NCBI GenBank assembly: GCA_002786225.1
Contig: PEQN01000002.1
Coordinates: forward strand, 62,001-126,000
Direction: 5' to 3'
DNA length: 64,000 nucleotides
From: Leptospira sp.
GTDB taxonomy: Bacteria; Spirochaetota; Leptospiria; Leptospirales; Leptospiraceae
Shown here: positions 51,526 through 61,905 of the stretch, piece after piece
Layout of the letters: each line of letters begins with the position of its first letter
Position numbering within the stretch: position 1 is the first letter of the stretch
Program-made: the position numbers and the translations under genes
The notes under the pieces: generated by a model
Told to the model about the DNA's origin: nothing
Seen by the model: the letters and a program-made list of their open reading frames with translations, nothing else
Database searches by the model: none

Positions 51526-51597
51526 TACCTCGGGAGGGAATCGAACCCCCACTATCGGTTCCGAAGACCGATGTTCTATCCGTTGAACTACCGAGGC
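51526..51597 (-). tRNA. tRNA-Arg (TCG)
   Basis: A 72-base tRNA on the minus strand. Acceptor GCCTCGG pairs with CCGAGGT (one G-T), discriminator A. The D-arm is GTTC/GAAC. Anticodon stem TCGGT/ACCGA encloses loop CTTCGGA with anticodon TCG. The T-arm GGGGG/CCCTC (one G-T) has loop TTCGATT. CCA is not encoded. Confidence 0.93.
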
Positions 51598-51714
51598 GAA
51601 TGTAGTTCGTCCACTTTGAAATTTGGTCTTGGTTTGGGTAGAATTTTTCAAAAAATCGCTTGCTAAGACTAGGAAAGCTTGCTTTCCTTTAAGAAAGGGA
51701 GATTCGTACATATT

Positions 51715-53244
51715 ATGGCAACCCAAGCTGCACGTAAACCATCATCCAACTCTGGAACCAAACTTAGATCCAAGACAGGCATCAGCATTAAGTCAAACAT
51801 CGTAAAACAGAAAGAAACACCACTAGATGAAAAAAGCGTTAAAGCGATTCACAAAATCTTTCAAGCTCAAAGAGAAACTGCCTTAAGGTTAAGACATTCT
51901 ACAGCTGCTGAGCGAATTGAAAAACTCAAGAAAATCCAAGAATCTATACTTAAAAATAAAACAAAAATCCAAGAAGCACTCAGAAAAGATTTTAACAAAT
52001 CAGAAGCAGAGACTGATATCTCAGAAATCTTACCAACTATTGGTGAGGCAAAAGATGCAATTAGACATCTCAAGTATTGGATGAAACCACAGAGAGTTGC
52101 CTCACCCATTACAATGTTTGGTGCAAGATCTGAAATCCATTATGAGCCCAAAGGTCGTGTGCTAATTATTTCCCCTTGGAACTATCCCTTTCATCTAGCA
52201 TTTGCACCAATTCTTGCTGCGGTTGCAGCTGGCAATACAGTGATTTTAAAACCATCTGAATTCACGCCTGCTACTTCCAAACTTACTAAAAAAATGTTAG
52301 CTGAAATTTTCCCTGAAGATGAGGTGGCTGTCTTCGAAGGTGATTACAAAGTATCAGGACTTTTAAACGATCTTCCTTTCGATCATATATTCTTTACTGG
52401 GTCTACTCATGTTGGCAAAATCATTATGGAAAAAGCTGCAAAGAATCTAACTTCAGTAACTCTTGAGTTAGGTGGCAAATCTCCTGCAATCCTTACGGAA
52501 GGAGCAAATATCAAGCATGCAGCAGAGTCTATCGTTTGGGGTAAATTTTTGAATGCTGGTCAGACTTGTGTTGCACCTGATTATCTATTTGTGCCTGAGT
52601 CCAAGAAAGAAGAATTTGTAAGTGCTGCAAAATTAGCAGTCAATAAATTCTTTGGTTCCAACTCGGAGAATAAATCCAATTCCCAAGACTTTTGCAGAAT
52701 GATCAATGCAAGAAATTATGAAAGAGTTACAGGATATGTAAATGAAGCAGTTAAAATGGGTGCAAAAATTGAAATGGGTGGGGATTTTAATTCATCTGAT
52801 AACTTCATTTCACCCACTATAGTATCTGGGCTTCCTGAACATTCTAGAATTATGCATGACGAGATTTTTGGACCTGTACTCCCAATCATCACTTACAAAG
52901 ACCAATCCGAAGTGATAGATTTCATCAATAGCAAACCAAAACCACTTGCTATGTATATTTTTTCTAAGACAAAAGACAAAATCAAAACCTTACTAAAGTC
53001 AACTTCTTCAGGTGGTGCTGTAATCAATGATGTCATCATTCATTTAGCCAATCCCAATCTTCCATTTGGCGGAGTAAACCATTCAGGAATGGGAAGCTAC
53101 CATGGTATTTTTGGTTTCAAACAATTTTCTCACGAAAGATCTATTCTCAAGCAAGCACCAATTAGTTCTGTCAAAATGATGTATCCACCTTACACTAATT
53201 TTGTGAGAAAATTAGTTAATCTAACCACTAAATTTTTCTTATAG
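51715..53244 (+). CDS. Aldehyde dehydrogenase (ALDH class 3-like)
   Basis: NAD(P)-dependent aldehyde dehydrogenase of 509 residues. Active-site residues are in place: [22 protein letters not shown] (coenzyme), ELGGKSP with Glu251, and GQTCVAPDY with nucleophile Cys285. The C-terminal [13 protein letters not shown] motif is typical of fatty-aldehyde-type class 3 enzymes. A basic N-terminal extension of about 45 residues precedes the family core. ATG 51715 is preferred over the upstream in-frame codon at 51679. A small membrane-protein gene follows 11 bases later and may be cotranscribed. Confidence 0.92.
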   Translation: MATQAARKPSSNSGTKLRSKTGISIKSNIVKQKETPLDEKSVKAIHKIFQAQRETALRLRHSTAAERIEKLKKIQESILKNKTKIQEALRKDFNKSEAETDISEILPTIGEAKDAIRHLKYWMKPQRVASPITMFGARSEIHYEPKGRVLIISPWNYPFHLAFAPILAAVAAGNTVILKPSEFTPATSKLTKKMLAEIFPEDEVAVFEGDYKVSGLLNDLPFDHIFFTGSTHVGKIIMEKAAKNLTSVTLELGGKSPAILTEGANIKHAAESIVWGKFLNAGQTCVAPDYLFVPESKKEEFVSAAKLAVNKFFGSNSENKSNSQDFCRMINARNYERVTGYVNEAVKMGAKIEMGGDFNSSDNFISPTIVSGLPEHSRIMHDEIFGPVLPIITYKDQSEVIDFINSKPKPLAMYIFSKTKDKIKTLLKSTSSGGAVINDVIIHLANPNLPFGGVNHSGMGSYHGIFGFKQFSHERSILKQAPISSVKMMYPPYTNFVRKLVNLTTKFFL

Positions 53245-53255
53245 GAATCACAATT

Positions 53256-53471
53256 ATGTTTAAATATGCTCTACCTCAATTAATAGGATTTGTCTTAATG
53301 GTCTCTGGCTGGTATGTTTCTATCATCAATGTTGGATTGTTCAAATTCAACCAAGAAAGATCCCTTCATACTAAGGAAACCCTCTTCGGTCTAGGAATGA
53401 TTTTGGTAGGTTCTTATCTACCTCAGATATGGATAGCAATTGCAAATTCCATTTCCAAGAAAAAAGACTAG
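53256..53471 (+). CDS. Small two-helix membrane protein
   Basis: A 71-residue protein with two hydrophobic segments (about 6-30 and 43-64) around a charged loop (FNQERSLHTKE), ending in a Lys-rich tail. No family recognised. It starts 11 bases after the aldehyde dehydrogenase stop, so the two probably form a unit. Confidence 0.6.
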   Translation: MFKYALPQLIGFVLMVSGWYVSIINVGLFKFNQERSLHTKETLFGLGMILVGSYLPQIWIAIANSISKKKD

Positions 53472-53487
53472 CTTAAGTTTATAACCT

Positions 53488-53511
53488 AAAGAGAAGTTTT
53501 CCTTCTTTTTT
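53488..53511 (+). terminator. Possible weak terminator before gatB
   Basis: AGAAG (53492-53496) pairs with CTTCT (53502-53506) over a five-base loop, can extend with A-T and G-T pairs, and leads into a T run. The stem is AT-rich, so strength is doubtful. Confidence 0.35.
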
Positions 53512-53572
53512 ACTTTTCGATTGTCTTTCCTCTACAAAAGTGGACTCAGGCAATCGAAAATAAGAGGAACCC

Positions 53573-55030
53573 TTGGATTACGAAGTTATTATTGGATTAG
53601 AAGTCCATGTCCAGTTGGACACAAAATCAAAAATTTTTTCCCCAGCTGCAGCTTCTTTTGGCGGCAGTCCCAATACTCATGTTGCAACGGTTTGTGCGGC
53701 TTTACCAGGTGCACTACCTGTCCTCAATGAAGACGTACTAGAAAAGGCGATTACAGCAGGACTTGCATTAGAATGCAAGATTGCAAATTTTACAAAATTC
53801 GATCGTAAGAATTATTTCTATCCAGATTTACCCAAGGGCTACCAGATCTCCCAGTACGACAAACCGTACGCAACGGGAGGAGGTGTTAAGATAGCCTTGA
53901 AGGATGGTTCGGAGAAATTTGTGAACCTCACTCGAATTCATATGGAAGAGGATGCTGGTAAATTAATTCACTCCCATGATTCTTCTATCAATAAATCCTA
54001 TGTCGATTTAAACAGAGCTGGGACTCCTCTGATTGAAATCGTCTCCGAACCTGAGATGAGATCTTCGGAAGAAGCTTACGTATATTTGAATAATTTAAAA
54101 TCTATCCTTCGTTATGTGAGAGTTTCCGATTGCAATATGGAAGAAGGTTCTCTACGCTGTGATGCGAACGTTTCCATTCGTCCAAGGGGCGACAAAGAAT
54201 TTCGCACACGAATTGAAATTAAAAATTTAAACTCATTTAAGGCAGTACGCCAAGCAATAGATTATGAGGTGGAATGGCAGAAAGATGTTTACTCCCGAGG
54301 TGAATCTTTTAAGCAAATGACCAAGCTTTGGGATGCAAGCTTGCTCAAGACAGTTCCTATGAGATCCAAAGAAATGAGCCATGACTATCGTTATTTCCCA
54401 GAACCAGATCTACCTGCCTTTGAAATTCCTCAGGAAAAAATTGAAGCCATACGCTCTTCTCTCCCAGAACTTCCTTCCAAGAAAAAGCTTCGATTTATGA
54501 ACGAGCTTCAATTGCCAGAATACGATGCGGAAGTTTTAACTTCCGAAAGAGAAATTTCGGAGTACTATGAATCAGCCTTGCAAATCTCCAAAGATCCCAA
54601 GAAAACATCTAACTGGGTCAAGGACGAAGTTCTTGGGATAGTTAACAAGGAAAGCATCTCAATAGATAAATTTTCTGTGGGTCCTGAAAGAATCGGTAAG
54701 CTTATAGCCCTTATTAACCAAGGTGAAATCTCGGGAAAAATTGCAAAATCCATATTTGAAGAAATGCTTACGAGTACAAATAGTCCAGAAGAGATAGTAG
54801 AAGCTAAAGGACTAAAAGTGGTTCGTGATGACAAAGAAATCGAAAGAATTGTTGACCAGGTTCTCGAATCCAACCAAGAATCAGTTAATTCGTATAAGGC
54901 GGGCAAGGATAGAGCCTTGGGTGCCTTGGTTGGTGCAGTTATGAAAGAGACCAAGGGTAAAGCTGACCCCAAAACAGTCAACGATCTGTTGCTTCAAAAA
55001 TTGGGACCAGCACCTCAAAAAAATAGCTAA
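53573..55030 (+). CDS. gatB: Aspartyl/glutamyl-tRNA amidotransferase subunit B
   Basis: Subunit B of GatCAB (485 residues), which activates and transamidates Glu-tRNA-Gln or Asp-tRNA-Asn. Signatures: [76 protein letters not shown]-type [12 protein letters not shown] and [14 protein letters not shown]. The C-terminal YqeY-like domain ends with [27 protein letters not shown]. The start codon is TTG at 53573, supported by AAGAGGA just upstream and no nearby ATG. gatA and gatC are not in this window. Confidence 0.97.
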   Translation: MDYEVIIGLEVHVQLDTKSKIFSPAAASFGGSPNTHVATVCAALPGALPVLNEDVLEKAITAGLALECKIANFTKFDRKNYFYPDLPKGYQISQYDKPYATGGGVKIALKDGSEKFVNLTRIHMEEDAGKLIHSHDSSINKSYVDLNRAGTPLIEIVSEPEMRSSEEAYVYLNNLKSILRYVRVSDCNMEEGSLRCDANVSIRPRGDKEFRTRIEIKNLNSFKAVRQAIDYEVEWQKDVYSRGESFKQMTKLWDASLLKTVPMRSKEMSHDYRYFPEPDLPAFEIPQEKIEAIRSSLPELPSKKKLRFMNELQLPEYDAEVLTSEREISEYYESALQISKDPKKTSNWVKDEVLGIVNKESISIDKFSVGPERIGKLIALINQGEISGKIAKSIFEEMLTSTNSPEEIVEAKGLKVVRDDKEIERIVDQVLESNQESVNSYKAGKDRALGALVGAVMKETKGKADPKTVNDLLLQKLGPAPQKNS

Positions 55031-55090
55031 TTCTTGCAAGTTCTTACTAGGCATGAGTTGACCTTTCTGGATTTTTTTAGAACTATGTCT

Positions 55091-55111
55091 CCATAGCCTT
55101 TTTACCTATGG
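55091..55111 (+). promoter_or_regulatory. Inverted repeat covering the dnaE start codon
   Basis: CCATAG (55091-55096) and CTATGG (55106-55111) pair over a nine-base spacer. The second arm contains the dnaE ATG, and no Shine-Dalgarno is visible between them. It could hide the start codon in the mRNA. Confidence 0.35.
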
Positions 55112-58100
55112 AAGATTTCACACATTTACATCTACATACTACCTATTCTATGCTGGATGGTGCAATTCGTATCCCAGATCTCATGAAAAAGGTGAAAGAG
55201 TCTGGAATGTCCAGCGTTGCCATCACTGACCATGGCAATATGTATGGTGCAATAGAGTTCTACAACCAAGCCAAAAAAGAAGGCATCAAACCCATATTAG
55301 GCTGTGAGTTCTATGTTACCCCATCTCGAAATAAAGAAGAGGAACTTGATCAGATTGCAGATGGAGGAGCTTACCATTTAATCCTTCTTGCTAAGAATGA
55401 AGCTGGTTACAAAAACATTATCAAACTCGCCTCCAGATCGTATACAGAAGGATTCTACCGTAAAGCAAGAATCGACTACGACCTGCTCTCACATAACAGT
55501 GAAGGTTTAATTTGCTTAACTGCCTGTCTTGCTGGAGAAGTGAATAAAAAGATTCTAGAAGGCAAAGAAGAGCAAAGTTTTCAACTTGCAGGCAAATTGA
55601 ATGAAATCTTTGGAAAAGAAGACTTCTATCTAGAAATCCAAAATCATGGAATTCCTGAACAAGCAATAGTCGCACGAAAAATTTTAGAATTTTCCAAGAA
55701 GCTAGGTATCAAAACAGTTCTAACCAATGATTCCCATTTCTTATCTAAAGATGACCAAGAAGCACAGAACATTTTATTAAGAATCGGTATGCAGAAGAAA
55801 ATCGATGATGAGATGCGACTTGGTTTTAACTCAGAATTCTATGTAAAAAATCCCCAAGAAATGATGCGCCTTTTCCCTGATAACCCGGAAGCATTTTACC
55901 ATACTCTGGAAATTCGGGACAAATGTGATTTGAATTTAAGTTTTGGAACTCCTCTTCTTCCTGAGTTTCCAGTTCCAGAAGGCTTTGATGCCCAGTCTTA
56001 CCTAGAAAAGATCACAGAACAAGGATTAAAGAAGAGATACAAGGAAATAAGCCCAGAGATCCAATCACGTTATGAATTTGAAATGAGTACAATTCGTAAC
56101 ATGAATTTTGCAGGTTACTTTCTAATAGTTCAAGACTATATCAATTATGCAAAATCAGCAGGCATTCCAGTTGGACCAGGAAGAGGATCGGCAGCTGGAT
56201 CTATAGTTGCTTACGGAGTTGGTATCACTGATGTGGACCCCTTAAAGTATTCCCTACTTTTTGAAAGATTCCTAAATCCTGACCGTAAGGAAATGCCTGA
56301 TATTGATACCGACTTTTGTATGGATCGTAGAGAAGAAGTAATCAATTACATCCGGCAAAAATACGGAGAAGATAAGGTAGGCCAGATAATCACCTTCGGA
56401 TCCCTTGCCGCCAAAGCTGCCTTAAAAGATGTAGCTCGTGTTTTCAATGTTTCTTTCGCTGAATCCAATGAAATGACCAAGGCTTTTCCCAAAGAATTAG
56501 GTATTAGTCTTGATAGTGCACTTATCAAATCGGAAGACCTTAAGAAAATTATCAATCGAAATGACTTAAATAAAAAAGTATTCCAAATAGCTCATAAACT
56601 CGAAGGAAACTTTCGTCAGCCTGGTAGACATGCGGCTGGAGTTGTAATTTCACCATCTCCTTTGGAAGATATTGTTCCCCTAGCAACTGTTGCGGAAAAA
56701 GATAAAACCAAACGATCCATAGTGACCCAGTATGATAAGAACATGCTTGAGCTTGTCGGACTCATCAAGATGGATATTTTAGGTCTAAAAAACCTAACGA
56801 CTATTAATTACTGCCTTAACCTTATCAAAGAACATAAGAATATCCGAATTGAAATAGATCAACTTCCTTTGGATGATGCACCAACCTACTCCCTACTTCG
56901 CAAAGCGAATACAAAAGGTGTTTTCCAATTAGAATCTTCTGGTATCACCGATCTTGTTGCCAAGGCACAAGTCCAAAGTTTCGAAGAGATTGTTGCCTTG
57001 ATAGCCTTATATCGTCCAGGCCCTATGAATGCTGGGATGTTGGATGAGTACTTAGATAGAAAGAGTAAGAAAAAACCAGTTCATTACCAACACCCAGATC
57101 TAATCCCAGCCCTAGAAGAAACCTATGGAGTCATTGTCTACCAAGAGCAGGTAATGAGTATTTCCAGGATCATTGGTGGATTCACTGCGGGTGAATCAGA
57201 TGGTCTTCGTAAGGTTATGGCGAAGAAAAAGATTAAAGAAATCCCATACTACAAAGAAAAGTTCATCAAGGGAGCGGAAGAGAGAAAAATCTCCGCCAAG
57301 ATAGCTACTGAACTTTTTGAGCAAATGGAAACATTCGCAGAATATGGATTCAACAAATCGCATTCTGTTGCTTATGCGATGATCACCTACCAAACTGCTT
57401 ACCTGAAAGCCAATTATACAACAGAATATATGGCAGCACTACTTGCAACAGCCAATGGTAAGGCAAGTGATCTTGTGAAATACATCAATAACGCAAAAGA
57501 TATGGGGATAGCGATTTCAAGCCCTGATGTAAATGAATCAGATGTAAATTTTAGTATCACTGGTGATCATAAAATTCGCTTTGGCCTAGCATCCATCAAA
57601 GGAGTGGGAGATCTTGCAGGCAATGAAATCATACAAAAAAGAAACAAGCATAGTAAGTTTACAAGCATAGAAGATTTTATTAAGAATTTAGATATACGCC
57701 TTTGTAATAAAAAAGTGATCGAAAGTTTGATTTGCAGTGGAGCTCTAGATAGCTTTCAATATACTCGGAAATGTCTTTTTGAATCTGTAGATACCATACT
57801 ATCTTTTGCCGCCAAGGAACAAGAGTTAGCGCAAGAAGGTCAATTTTCTCTCTTTGGTGCCCATGCCCCTTCTATGCAACTGAATCTTCCCAAGGAATCA
57901 GCAGAGTGGGCATTCGACCATATTCTTAGAAAAGAAAGAGAGATGACGGGTCTTTATTTTTCTGGGCATCCCTTGGATCAGTACAAGACACAATTGAAGC
58001 AATTGAAATTTACCAAGATTGAGAATTTGGAAGATATCAAATCCAAGACCAAGGTAGATATTCTTGGAATCATAACCAAGAAAGAAACCAAGCTAACGAA

Positions 58101-58599
58101 AAAGGGTGATGAGTTCGCTAATTTTGTTATCGAAGACGAAACTGGTGAAATTGATTGTGTTTGTTTTTCTAAATCCTACCAAGAGTCTAAGCATTTGCTA
58201 ATTGAAGGTAAGGCATTATTTTTAAAAGGTATGCTTGAGAAAGTGGAAGTGGGAGAATCAGAAACCAAGGGTCAGATTATTGTAAATAGTGCGGAAGAAC
58301 TAACAGATGCTAAGTTAGAAGAAAAGATGGAGAAAGCGATTCATATTAAGATTGATCTTGGAACCCATCCACAACTAGATACAATTAAAAAATTAAATGA
58401 TATTCTTGGGAGTAGCAAGGGATCATCCAGTGTTTTCTTTCATCTTTCAGGTGATGGTAATCCTAAACGAGTGATCAAGGCACATCCACATTTTAGCGTT
58501 GATCCAAGCCCTGAAATACTAAGAACCATTCTCGAAATTCTTGGCGAAAGAACTGTTTATTATACAGTTGGTGAAGAATTACGAGAATTTGTGGTATAA
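55108..58599 (+). CDS. dnaE: DNA polymerase III alpha subunit
   Basis: Replicative polymerase catalytic subunit, 1163 residues, DnaE1-type length. Order: PHP domain ([30 protein letters not shown]), palm with [24 protein letters not shown] and MPDIDTDFC carrying catalytic aspartates, then RPGPMNAG and the helix-hairpin-helix region. An OB-fold ([33 protein letters not shown]) and a C-terminal domain end the protein. It is transcribed after gatB with a 77-base gap. An inverted repeat covers its start codon. Confidence 0.97.
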   Translation: MEDFTHLHLHTTYSMLDGAIRIPDLMKKVKESGMSSVAITDHGNMYGAIEFYNQAKKEGIKPILGCEFYVTPSRNKEEELDQIADGGAYHLILLAKNEAGYKNIIKLASRSYTEGFYRKARIDYDLLSHNSEGLICLTACLAGEVNKKILEGKEEQSFQLAGKLNEIFGKEDFYLEIQNHGIPEQAIVARKILEFSKKLGIKTVLTNDSHFLSKDDQEAQNILLRIGMQKKIDDEMRLGFNSEFYVKNPQEMMRLFPDNPEAFYHTLEIRDKCDLNLSFGTPLLPEFPVPEGFDAQSYLEKITEQGLKKRYKEISPEIQSRYEFEMSTIRNMNFAGYFLIVQDYINYAKSAGIPVGPGRGSAAGSIVAYGVGITDVDPLKYSLLFERFLNPDRKEMPDIDTDFCMDRREEVINYIRQKYGEDKVGQIITFGSLAAKAALKDVARVFNVSFAESNEMTKAFPKELGISLDSALIKSEDLKKIINRNDLNKKVFQIAHKLEGNFRQPGRHAAGVVISPSPLEDIVPLATVAEKDKTKRSIVTQYDKNMLELVGLIKMDILGLKNLTTINYCLNLIKEHKNIRIEIDQLPLDDAPTYSLLRKANTKGVFQLESSGITDLVAKAQVQSFEEIVALIALYRPGPMNAGMLDEYLDRKSKKKPVHYQHPDLIPALEETYGVIVYQEQVMSISRIIGGFTAGESDGLRKVMAKKKIKEIPYYKEKFIKGAEERKISAKIATELFEQMETFAEYGFNKSHSVAYAMITYQTAYLKANYTTEYMAALLATANGKASDLVKYINNAKDMGIAISSPDVNESDVNFSITGDHKIRFGLASIKGVGDLAGNEIIQKRNKHSKFTSIEDFIKNLDIRLCNKKVIESLICSGALDSFQYTRKCLFESVDTILSFAAKEQELAQEGQFSLFGAHAPSMQLNLPKESAEWAFDHILRKEREMTGLYFSGHPLDQYKTQLKQLKFTKIENLEDIKSKTKVDILGIITKKETKLTKKGDEFANFVIEDETGEIDCVCFSKSYQESKHLLIEGKALFLKGMLEKVEVGESETKGQIIVNSAEELTDAKLEEKMEKAIHIKIDLGTHPQLDTIKKLNDILGSSKGSSSVFFHLSGDGNPKRVIKAHPHFSVDPSPEILRTILEILGERTVYYTVGEELREFVV

Positions 58600-58625
58600 A
58601 AATCTTAGCTAATAATTAAAACTTT

Positions 58626-59546
58626 TTATTCCTCAACATGAGCCGGACGCTTAAATGCCATGATGCGTTTCAAGTCTTGTTTCATTTGTGAGTAAACAAT
58701 AGGATCATCTTCTATTTCCAATGCTTTCGTTAAGGGAACCTCAGCTAATCTTAAATCGATCTCACCAAGATAGTGTGATGCTTTCATTCTAGCTCCAGGA
58801 TCATCACTGGATAACATATTCGTTAATTCCTTAAAGGATGGTGTTGCTCCTCTTTCCAAAGTACAAATTGCACCAAGTTCAGATGCCTTAGCATAGTCAT
58901 CAGTCTCTGAACCAACAACTTCCTTCAAGGGTCCAAGATTCTCAACTCTTTCGAGTAGGCGGAGTCCATCAGCAGCAGAGGCACGGATATAGGAATTTTT
59001 ATGCTTTAATGCATCCTTCAAAACATTTTCTGCTTCGGGAGTGTATTCTAATCTTCCAAGTGCTCTAAGCATTTCACCAGTTGCAAGAGGAATGGTATAA
59101 TCATCTTTATCAAAGAAAAATGGACTGCTTAATGATTCACCTGTAGAAATTTGAGCCATGGACTTTTTGGGCTCATGCTTAAATTCAGTAATCTTTTCTT
59201 GTTGCATAGTGTATTCTTCAATTAAAGGTTTAGCCGCATAGGGACTACCTAAATAACCAAGTGCTCTAGCAGAATAGAATTTAACTAGTGCCGTATTACG
59301 AGGGCTATCGGGAAAATTATCAGGACCGCGCAATGCCTTAACCAAGCTTCGAACAGCACGTCTTGAATTAAAAAACATCAGCTCTTCTGCTGCATAGGCG
59401 GCATCTTTAGGTTCGCCATAAAGCAATTTTTGGTTTAGTTTCTCATAAACTTCTAGATTTGGCTCAGGAACATGAAAGCCTTCTTCTATGGAAAAAATGG
59501 AATCAGTAAGAATTAGTATAGTAATAAAAGCTAAGATTTTTTTCAT
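58626..59546 (-). CDS. Exported HEAT-repeat protein
   Basis: A 306-residue protein with a signal peptide (MKKILAFITILILTDSIFS). The rest is alpha-helical with recurring HEAT-like units, for example AAYAAEELMFFNSRRAVRSLVKAL, KFYSARALGYLGSPYAAKPLIEEY, RALGRLEYTPEAENVLKDALKH and ARMKASHYLGEIDLRLAEVPLTKAL. Such scaffolds bind proteins in the periplasm; no partner can be named. It is convergent with dnaE and 58 bases downstream of the PhaR-like gene on the same strand. Confidence 0.8.
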   Translation of the reverse strand: MKKILAFITILILTDSIFSIEEGFHVPEPNLEVYEKLNQKLLYGEPKDAAYAAEELMFFNSRRAVRSLVKALRGPDNFPDSPRNTALVKFYSARALGYLGSPYAAKPLIEEYTMQQEKITEFKHEPKKSMAQISTGESLSSPFFFDKDDYTIPLATGEMLRALGRLEYTPEAENVLKDALKHKNSYIRASAADGLRLLERVENLGPLKEVVGSETDDYAKASELGAICTLERGATPSFKELTNMLSSDDPGARMKASHYLGEIDLRLAEVPLTKALEIEDDPIVYSQMKQDLKRIMAFKRPAHVEE

Positions 59547-59604
59547 CTGCTACTCCCTAACTTATAACATCGGTTTTTTAAATTCACATCTTGATTAGGC
59601 TAGG

Positions 59605-60159
59605 CTACTTTTTTTCTTTCAATTTTTCAGCAACTTCATTCATTCTATCCGAAATATCAAAGGCATTTGCATTCGCTTGATCTTCAATGAGAGTTTCGCT
59701 TAATTTACCGAGATCTTTTAGGATTTGATCCTTTTTCTCACTTGTTCTAGAAGCAAGATTTCTCAGAAGATCTTCTTTATAAGAGACGATCTCTGAAGAA
59801 TTTAATTCTCCCAAATTGACCATACTTTGGATGATTTTCTCAACCCTTGCTTGGTTTAAATACCCTGAACCTATCCCGCCCAGTACCAAACGTTCGAAAA
59901 GACCTGAAATATTTTTCCCAGTTTCTCGAATCAAAGCGGTAAGCATAAAATTACTAAAATCTTCATTCCTCTGTCCAAGACTTACTTTAAGAAAGGTCTG
60001 TCCTAAAATTTTAGGTGTGATATCATTGCCTGTGAGATTATCAATTACCTTTACCTCACTGCCATTCAGTATCATTTCAGCAACATCTTCAAGAGTTATT
60101 GTTTTACTTGTCTCAGGATCATAAAGTCGTCGATTCGCGTATCGTTTAAGAACTTTCAT
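59605..60159 (-). CDS. PhaR-like protein (polyhydroxyalkanoate synthesis regulator, N-domain)
   Basis: A 184-residue protein beginning with the PHB/PHA accumulation regulator DNA-binding domain: [41 protein letters not shown], closely following the family pattern of NRRLYDT and ITLEDLA. The C-terminal half is helical and coiled-coil-like. In PHA-producing bacteria PhaR binds phasin promoters and granules. No phaC, phaA or phasin gene is visible in this window, so the local role may differ. It is divergent from the receiver-like gene, with 58 bases between. Confidence 0.85.
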   Translation of the reverse strand: MKVLKRYANRRLYDPETSKTITLEDVAEMILNGSEVKVIDNLTGNDITPKILGQTFLKVSLGQRNEDFSNFMLTALIRETGKNISGLFERLVLGGIGSGYLNQARVEKIIQSMVNLGELNSSEIVSYKEDLLRNLASRTSEKKDQILKDLGKLSETLIEDQANANAFDISDRMNEVAEKLKEKK

Positions 60160-60217
60160 AGAAATCTACCTAAGTATTCTACTTAACAATCCATGGGTCA
60201 ACTAAAATAATGCAAGA

Positions 60218-61123
60218 GTGCTAGGAAAGAAACGTTTCATACAATGTATAATTAAGTCCAATCTTGATGAGGCATCCTCAGATTTTCTAAATCAGTTTCT
60301 AAAATGGAAATCCATTTCTGCTCAAAATATTTCTGGTAAAATGGACATTCCGATATTACCTCCAAGAGAATCATCTTGTTATGTTTTCACTAATCCCAAA
60401 ATTGAAATCTTAACGGAAGTTAGGAATAATTTCTGGGATACCTTAATTCTAGGTGAATTGAATAAAGAAGAAAAACTTAAAATCTTTCAATTGGGTTATT
60501 CTAAAGTATGGTCGAATCTAAATTCAATTAACAATTTACCAATTGAAAGTTTTAGCCCTAAAGAAAAAAGTCTTGTGATTTGGATTTATTCTGGAAAACC
60601 TTTCCTAGATATAATCCTGAAAGAGATATTCGAATCCATAGGTCATAGAGTCATACTTCCTTTGCAATGGACAGATTTACTCGAATCAATTCCCAGTGCC
60701 AAACCTGATTGTGTCATCTTGAACTGGGATCTTGCCTTAGAATCCAATCGCAATTGTATAGAAAGGATAGAGCATTCTATAGAAAAGTCCAATCATATTC
60801 CGTTAATACTCGGTCTCAAAAATTTTCATCTTGCTGGACTTGCCAAAAATCTTATGAATGGCATCAGCAGAATCTCACACATTCTCATGACAGAGAAACA
60901 ATTACTTCAAAGCATAGTTCAAAGTTTATTTATAGCACCAAATCCTTTAATTGAATTAGAACGCAAATCTATACTTCATTGGGATAAGACTGTCCGATTT
61001 CAACTCAAGGGAATTGAGTTAAGAGAGGAAGATTTAATTCATAAGATAAATGGCGAAGCTATAAAAATGCTTGATTTCGCAAAACAATTTAAATGGCTTC
61101 TGGACGATGATTTATTCCATTAA
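60218..61123 (+). CDS. Hypothetical protein with a receiver-like region
   Basis: A 301-residue cytoplasmic protein from a GTG start. The middle (about 120-250) has the alternating pattern of a response-regulator receiver: KSLVIWIYSGKPFLDIILKEIFESIGHRVI, then PDCVILNWDLALE with an Asp at the usual phosphoacceptor strand, and IPLILGLKNFHLAG. The acidic pair normally found at the first strand is missing, so phosphorylation is doubtful. The flanking regions match nothing I know. Its 3' end overlaps the opposite-strand unknown gene by 12 bases. Confidence 0.6.
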   Translation: MLGKKRFIQCIIKSNLDEASSDFLNQFLKWKSISAQNISGKMDIPILPPRESSCYVFTNPKIEILTEVRNNFWDTLILGELNKEEKLKIFQLGYSKVWSNLNSINNLPIESFSPKEKSLVIWIYSGKPFLDIILKEIFESIGHRVILPLQWTDLLESIPSAKPDCVILNWDLALESNRNCIERIEHSIEKSNHIPLILGLKNFHLAGLAKNLMNGISRISHILMTEKQLLQSIVQSLFIAPNPLIELERKSILHWDKTVRFQLKGIELREEDLIHKINGEAIKMLDFAKQFKWLLDDDLFH

Positions 61124-61882
61124 AAAATCATCTGGTTGAAGCTGCTCTGCACCTCGATGCGGAAAAGCTTGTTCATAAAATAAGGCTGCTAGTAAGTCAA
61201 AATCTTCATCCACTTCTAAATCATGAGCTTCCCAATATTCATTTCTTCTCTTTATCAATAAAGATATAGTTGAATCCTCTAAGGAAAAAGTGATTTTAAA
61301 TTTATTCAATTCCCTTATCATCCAATTCAAGTTATAGATTAAATAATCTGGAAACAATTGAATAGTTGCTAAAGTGGGTTCAAATTTTATTAGTCCTTCC
61401 ACAACATAGCAAGCTTCCTTTAGTTCAGCTGGATCTGAAGTTTTTTCGTAATTTCTTAATATCCTATTAATGGTATTCAGCATCCCCATTCTGTCATGGT
61501 AAGATCTTTCTATGATTTCATTATTTTTCGGATACTCTCCCATGAATCGAATCATATCGAAAAATTCATTTTTATCTTTATATATTTTCAGATAGCGATC
61601 TAATCCATCCTCTCTATCTTCAGGATCGATAAGCTTAATATATAAAAACTTAGTTTCATAAGCAAATCTAGATTCTTTTGGAATATAGTATTCTATCCAA
61701 ATCGGTTCTTTATAATAATTAATTTCTTCTTCTAGAGATAATTCAGGTGTTACTTTTAAGCTTTTCAGTTTACGTACATCATCTGTAACAACTTTCTTGC
61801 CTTCAATCTTGGTTCTCTGTCTTTTAATATTCTTTAATTCACTTTTGTTTAAAAGTGGTTTAGGTTTAAAAGATGGTTCCAT
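61112..61882 (-). CDS. Hypothetical protein at the end of the HExxH operon
   Basis: A 256-residue soluble protein without recognised motifs. The N-terminus is Lys-rich (LLNKSELKNIKRQRTKIEGKK), the centre mixed alpha/beta (WIEYYIPKESRFAYETKFLYIKLID), and the C-terminus acidic (DLEVDEDFDLLAALFYEQAFPH). It starts 23 bases after the stop of the HExxH gene on the same strand, so it is probably in the same operon. It could be a substrate, adaptor or unrelated passenger; the sequence does not decide. Confidence 0.65.
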   Translation of the reverse strand: MEPSFKPKPLLNKSELKNIKRQRTKIEGKKVVTDDVRKLKSLKVTPELSLEEEINYYKEPIWIEYYIPKESRFAYETKFLYIKLIDPEDREDGLDRYLKIYKDKNEFFDMIRFMGEYPKNNEIIERSYHDRMGMLNTINRILRNYEKTSDPAELKEACYVVEGLIKFEPTLATIQLFPDYLIYNLNWMIRELNKFKITFSLEDSTISLLIKRRNEYWEAHDLEVDEDFDLLAALFYEQAFPHRGAEQLQPDDFLME

Positions 61883-61905
61883 ATCTTAATGTATCGGTTC
61901 TTAAA

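Noticed and set aside
51433..51726. 97-residue minus-strand frame near 51.5 kb
   Set aside because: It covers tRNA-Arg entirely and the start of the aldehyde dehydrogenase gene, so it is a shadow.
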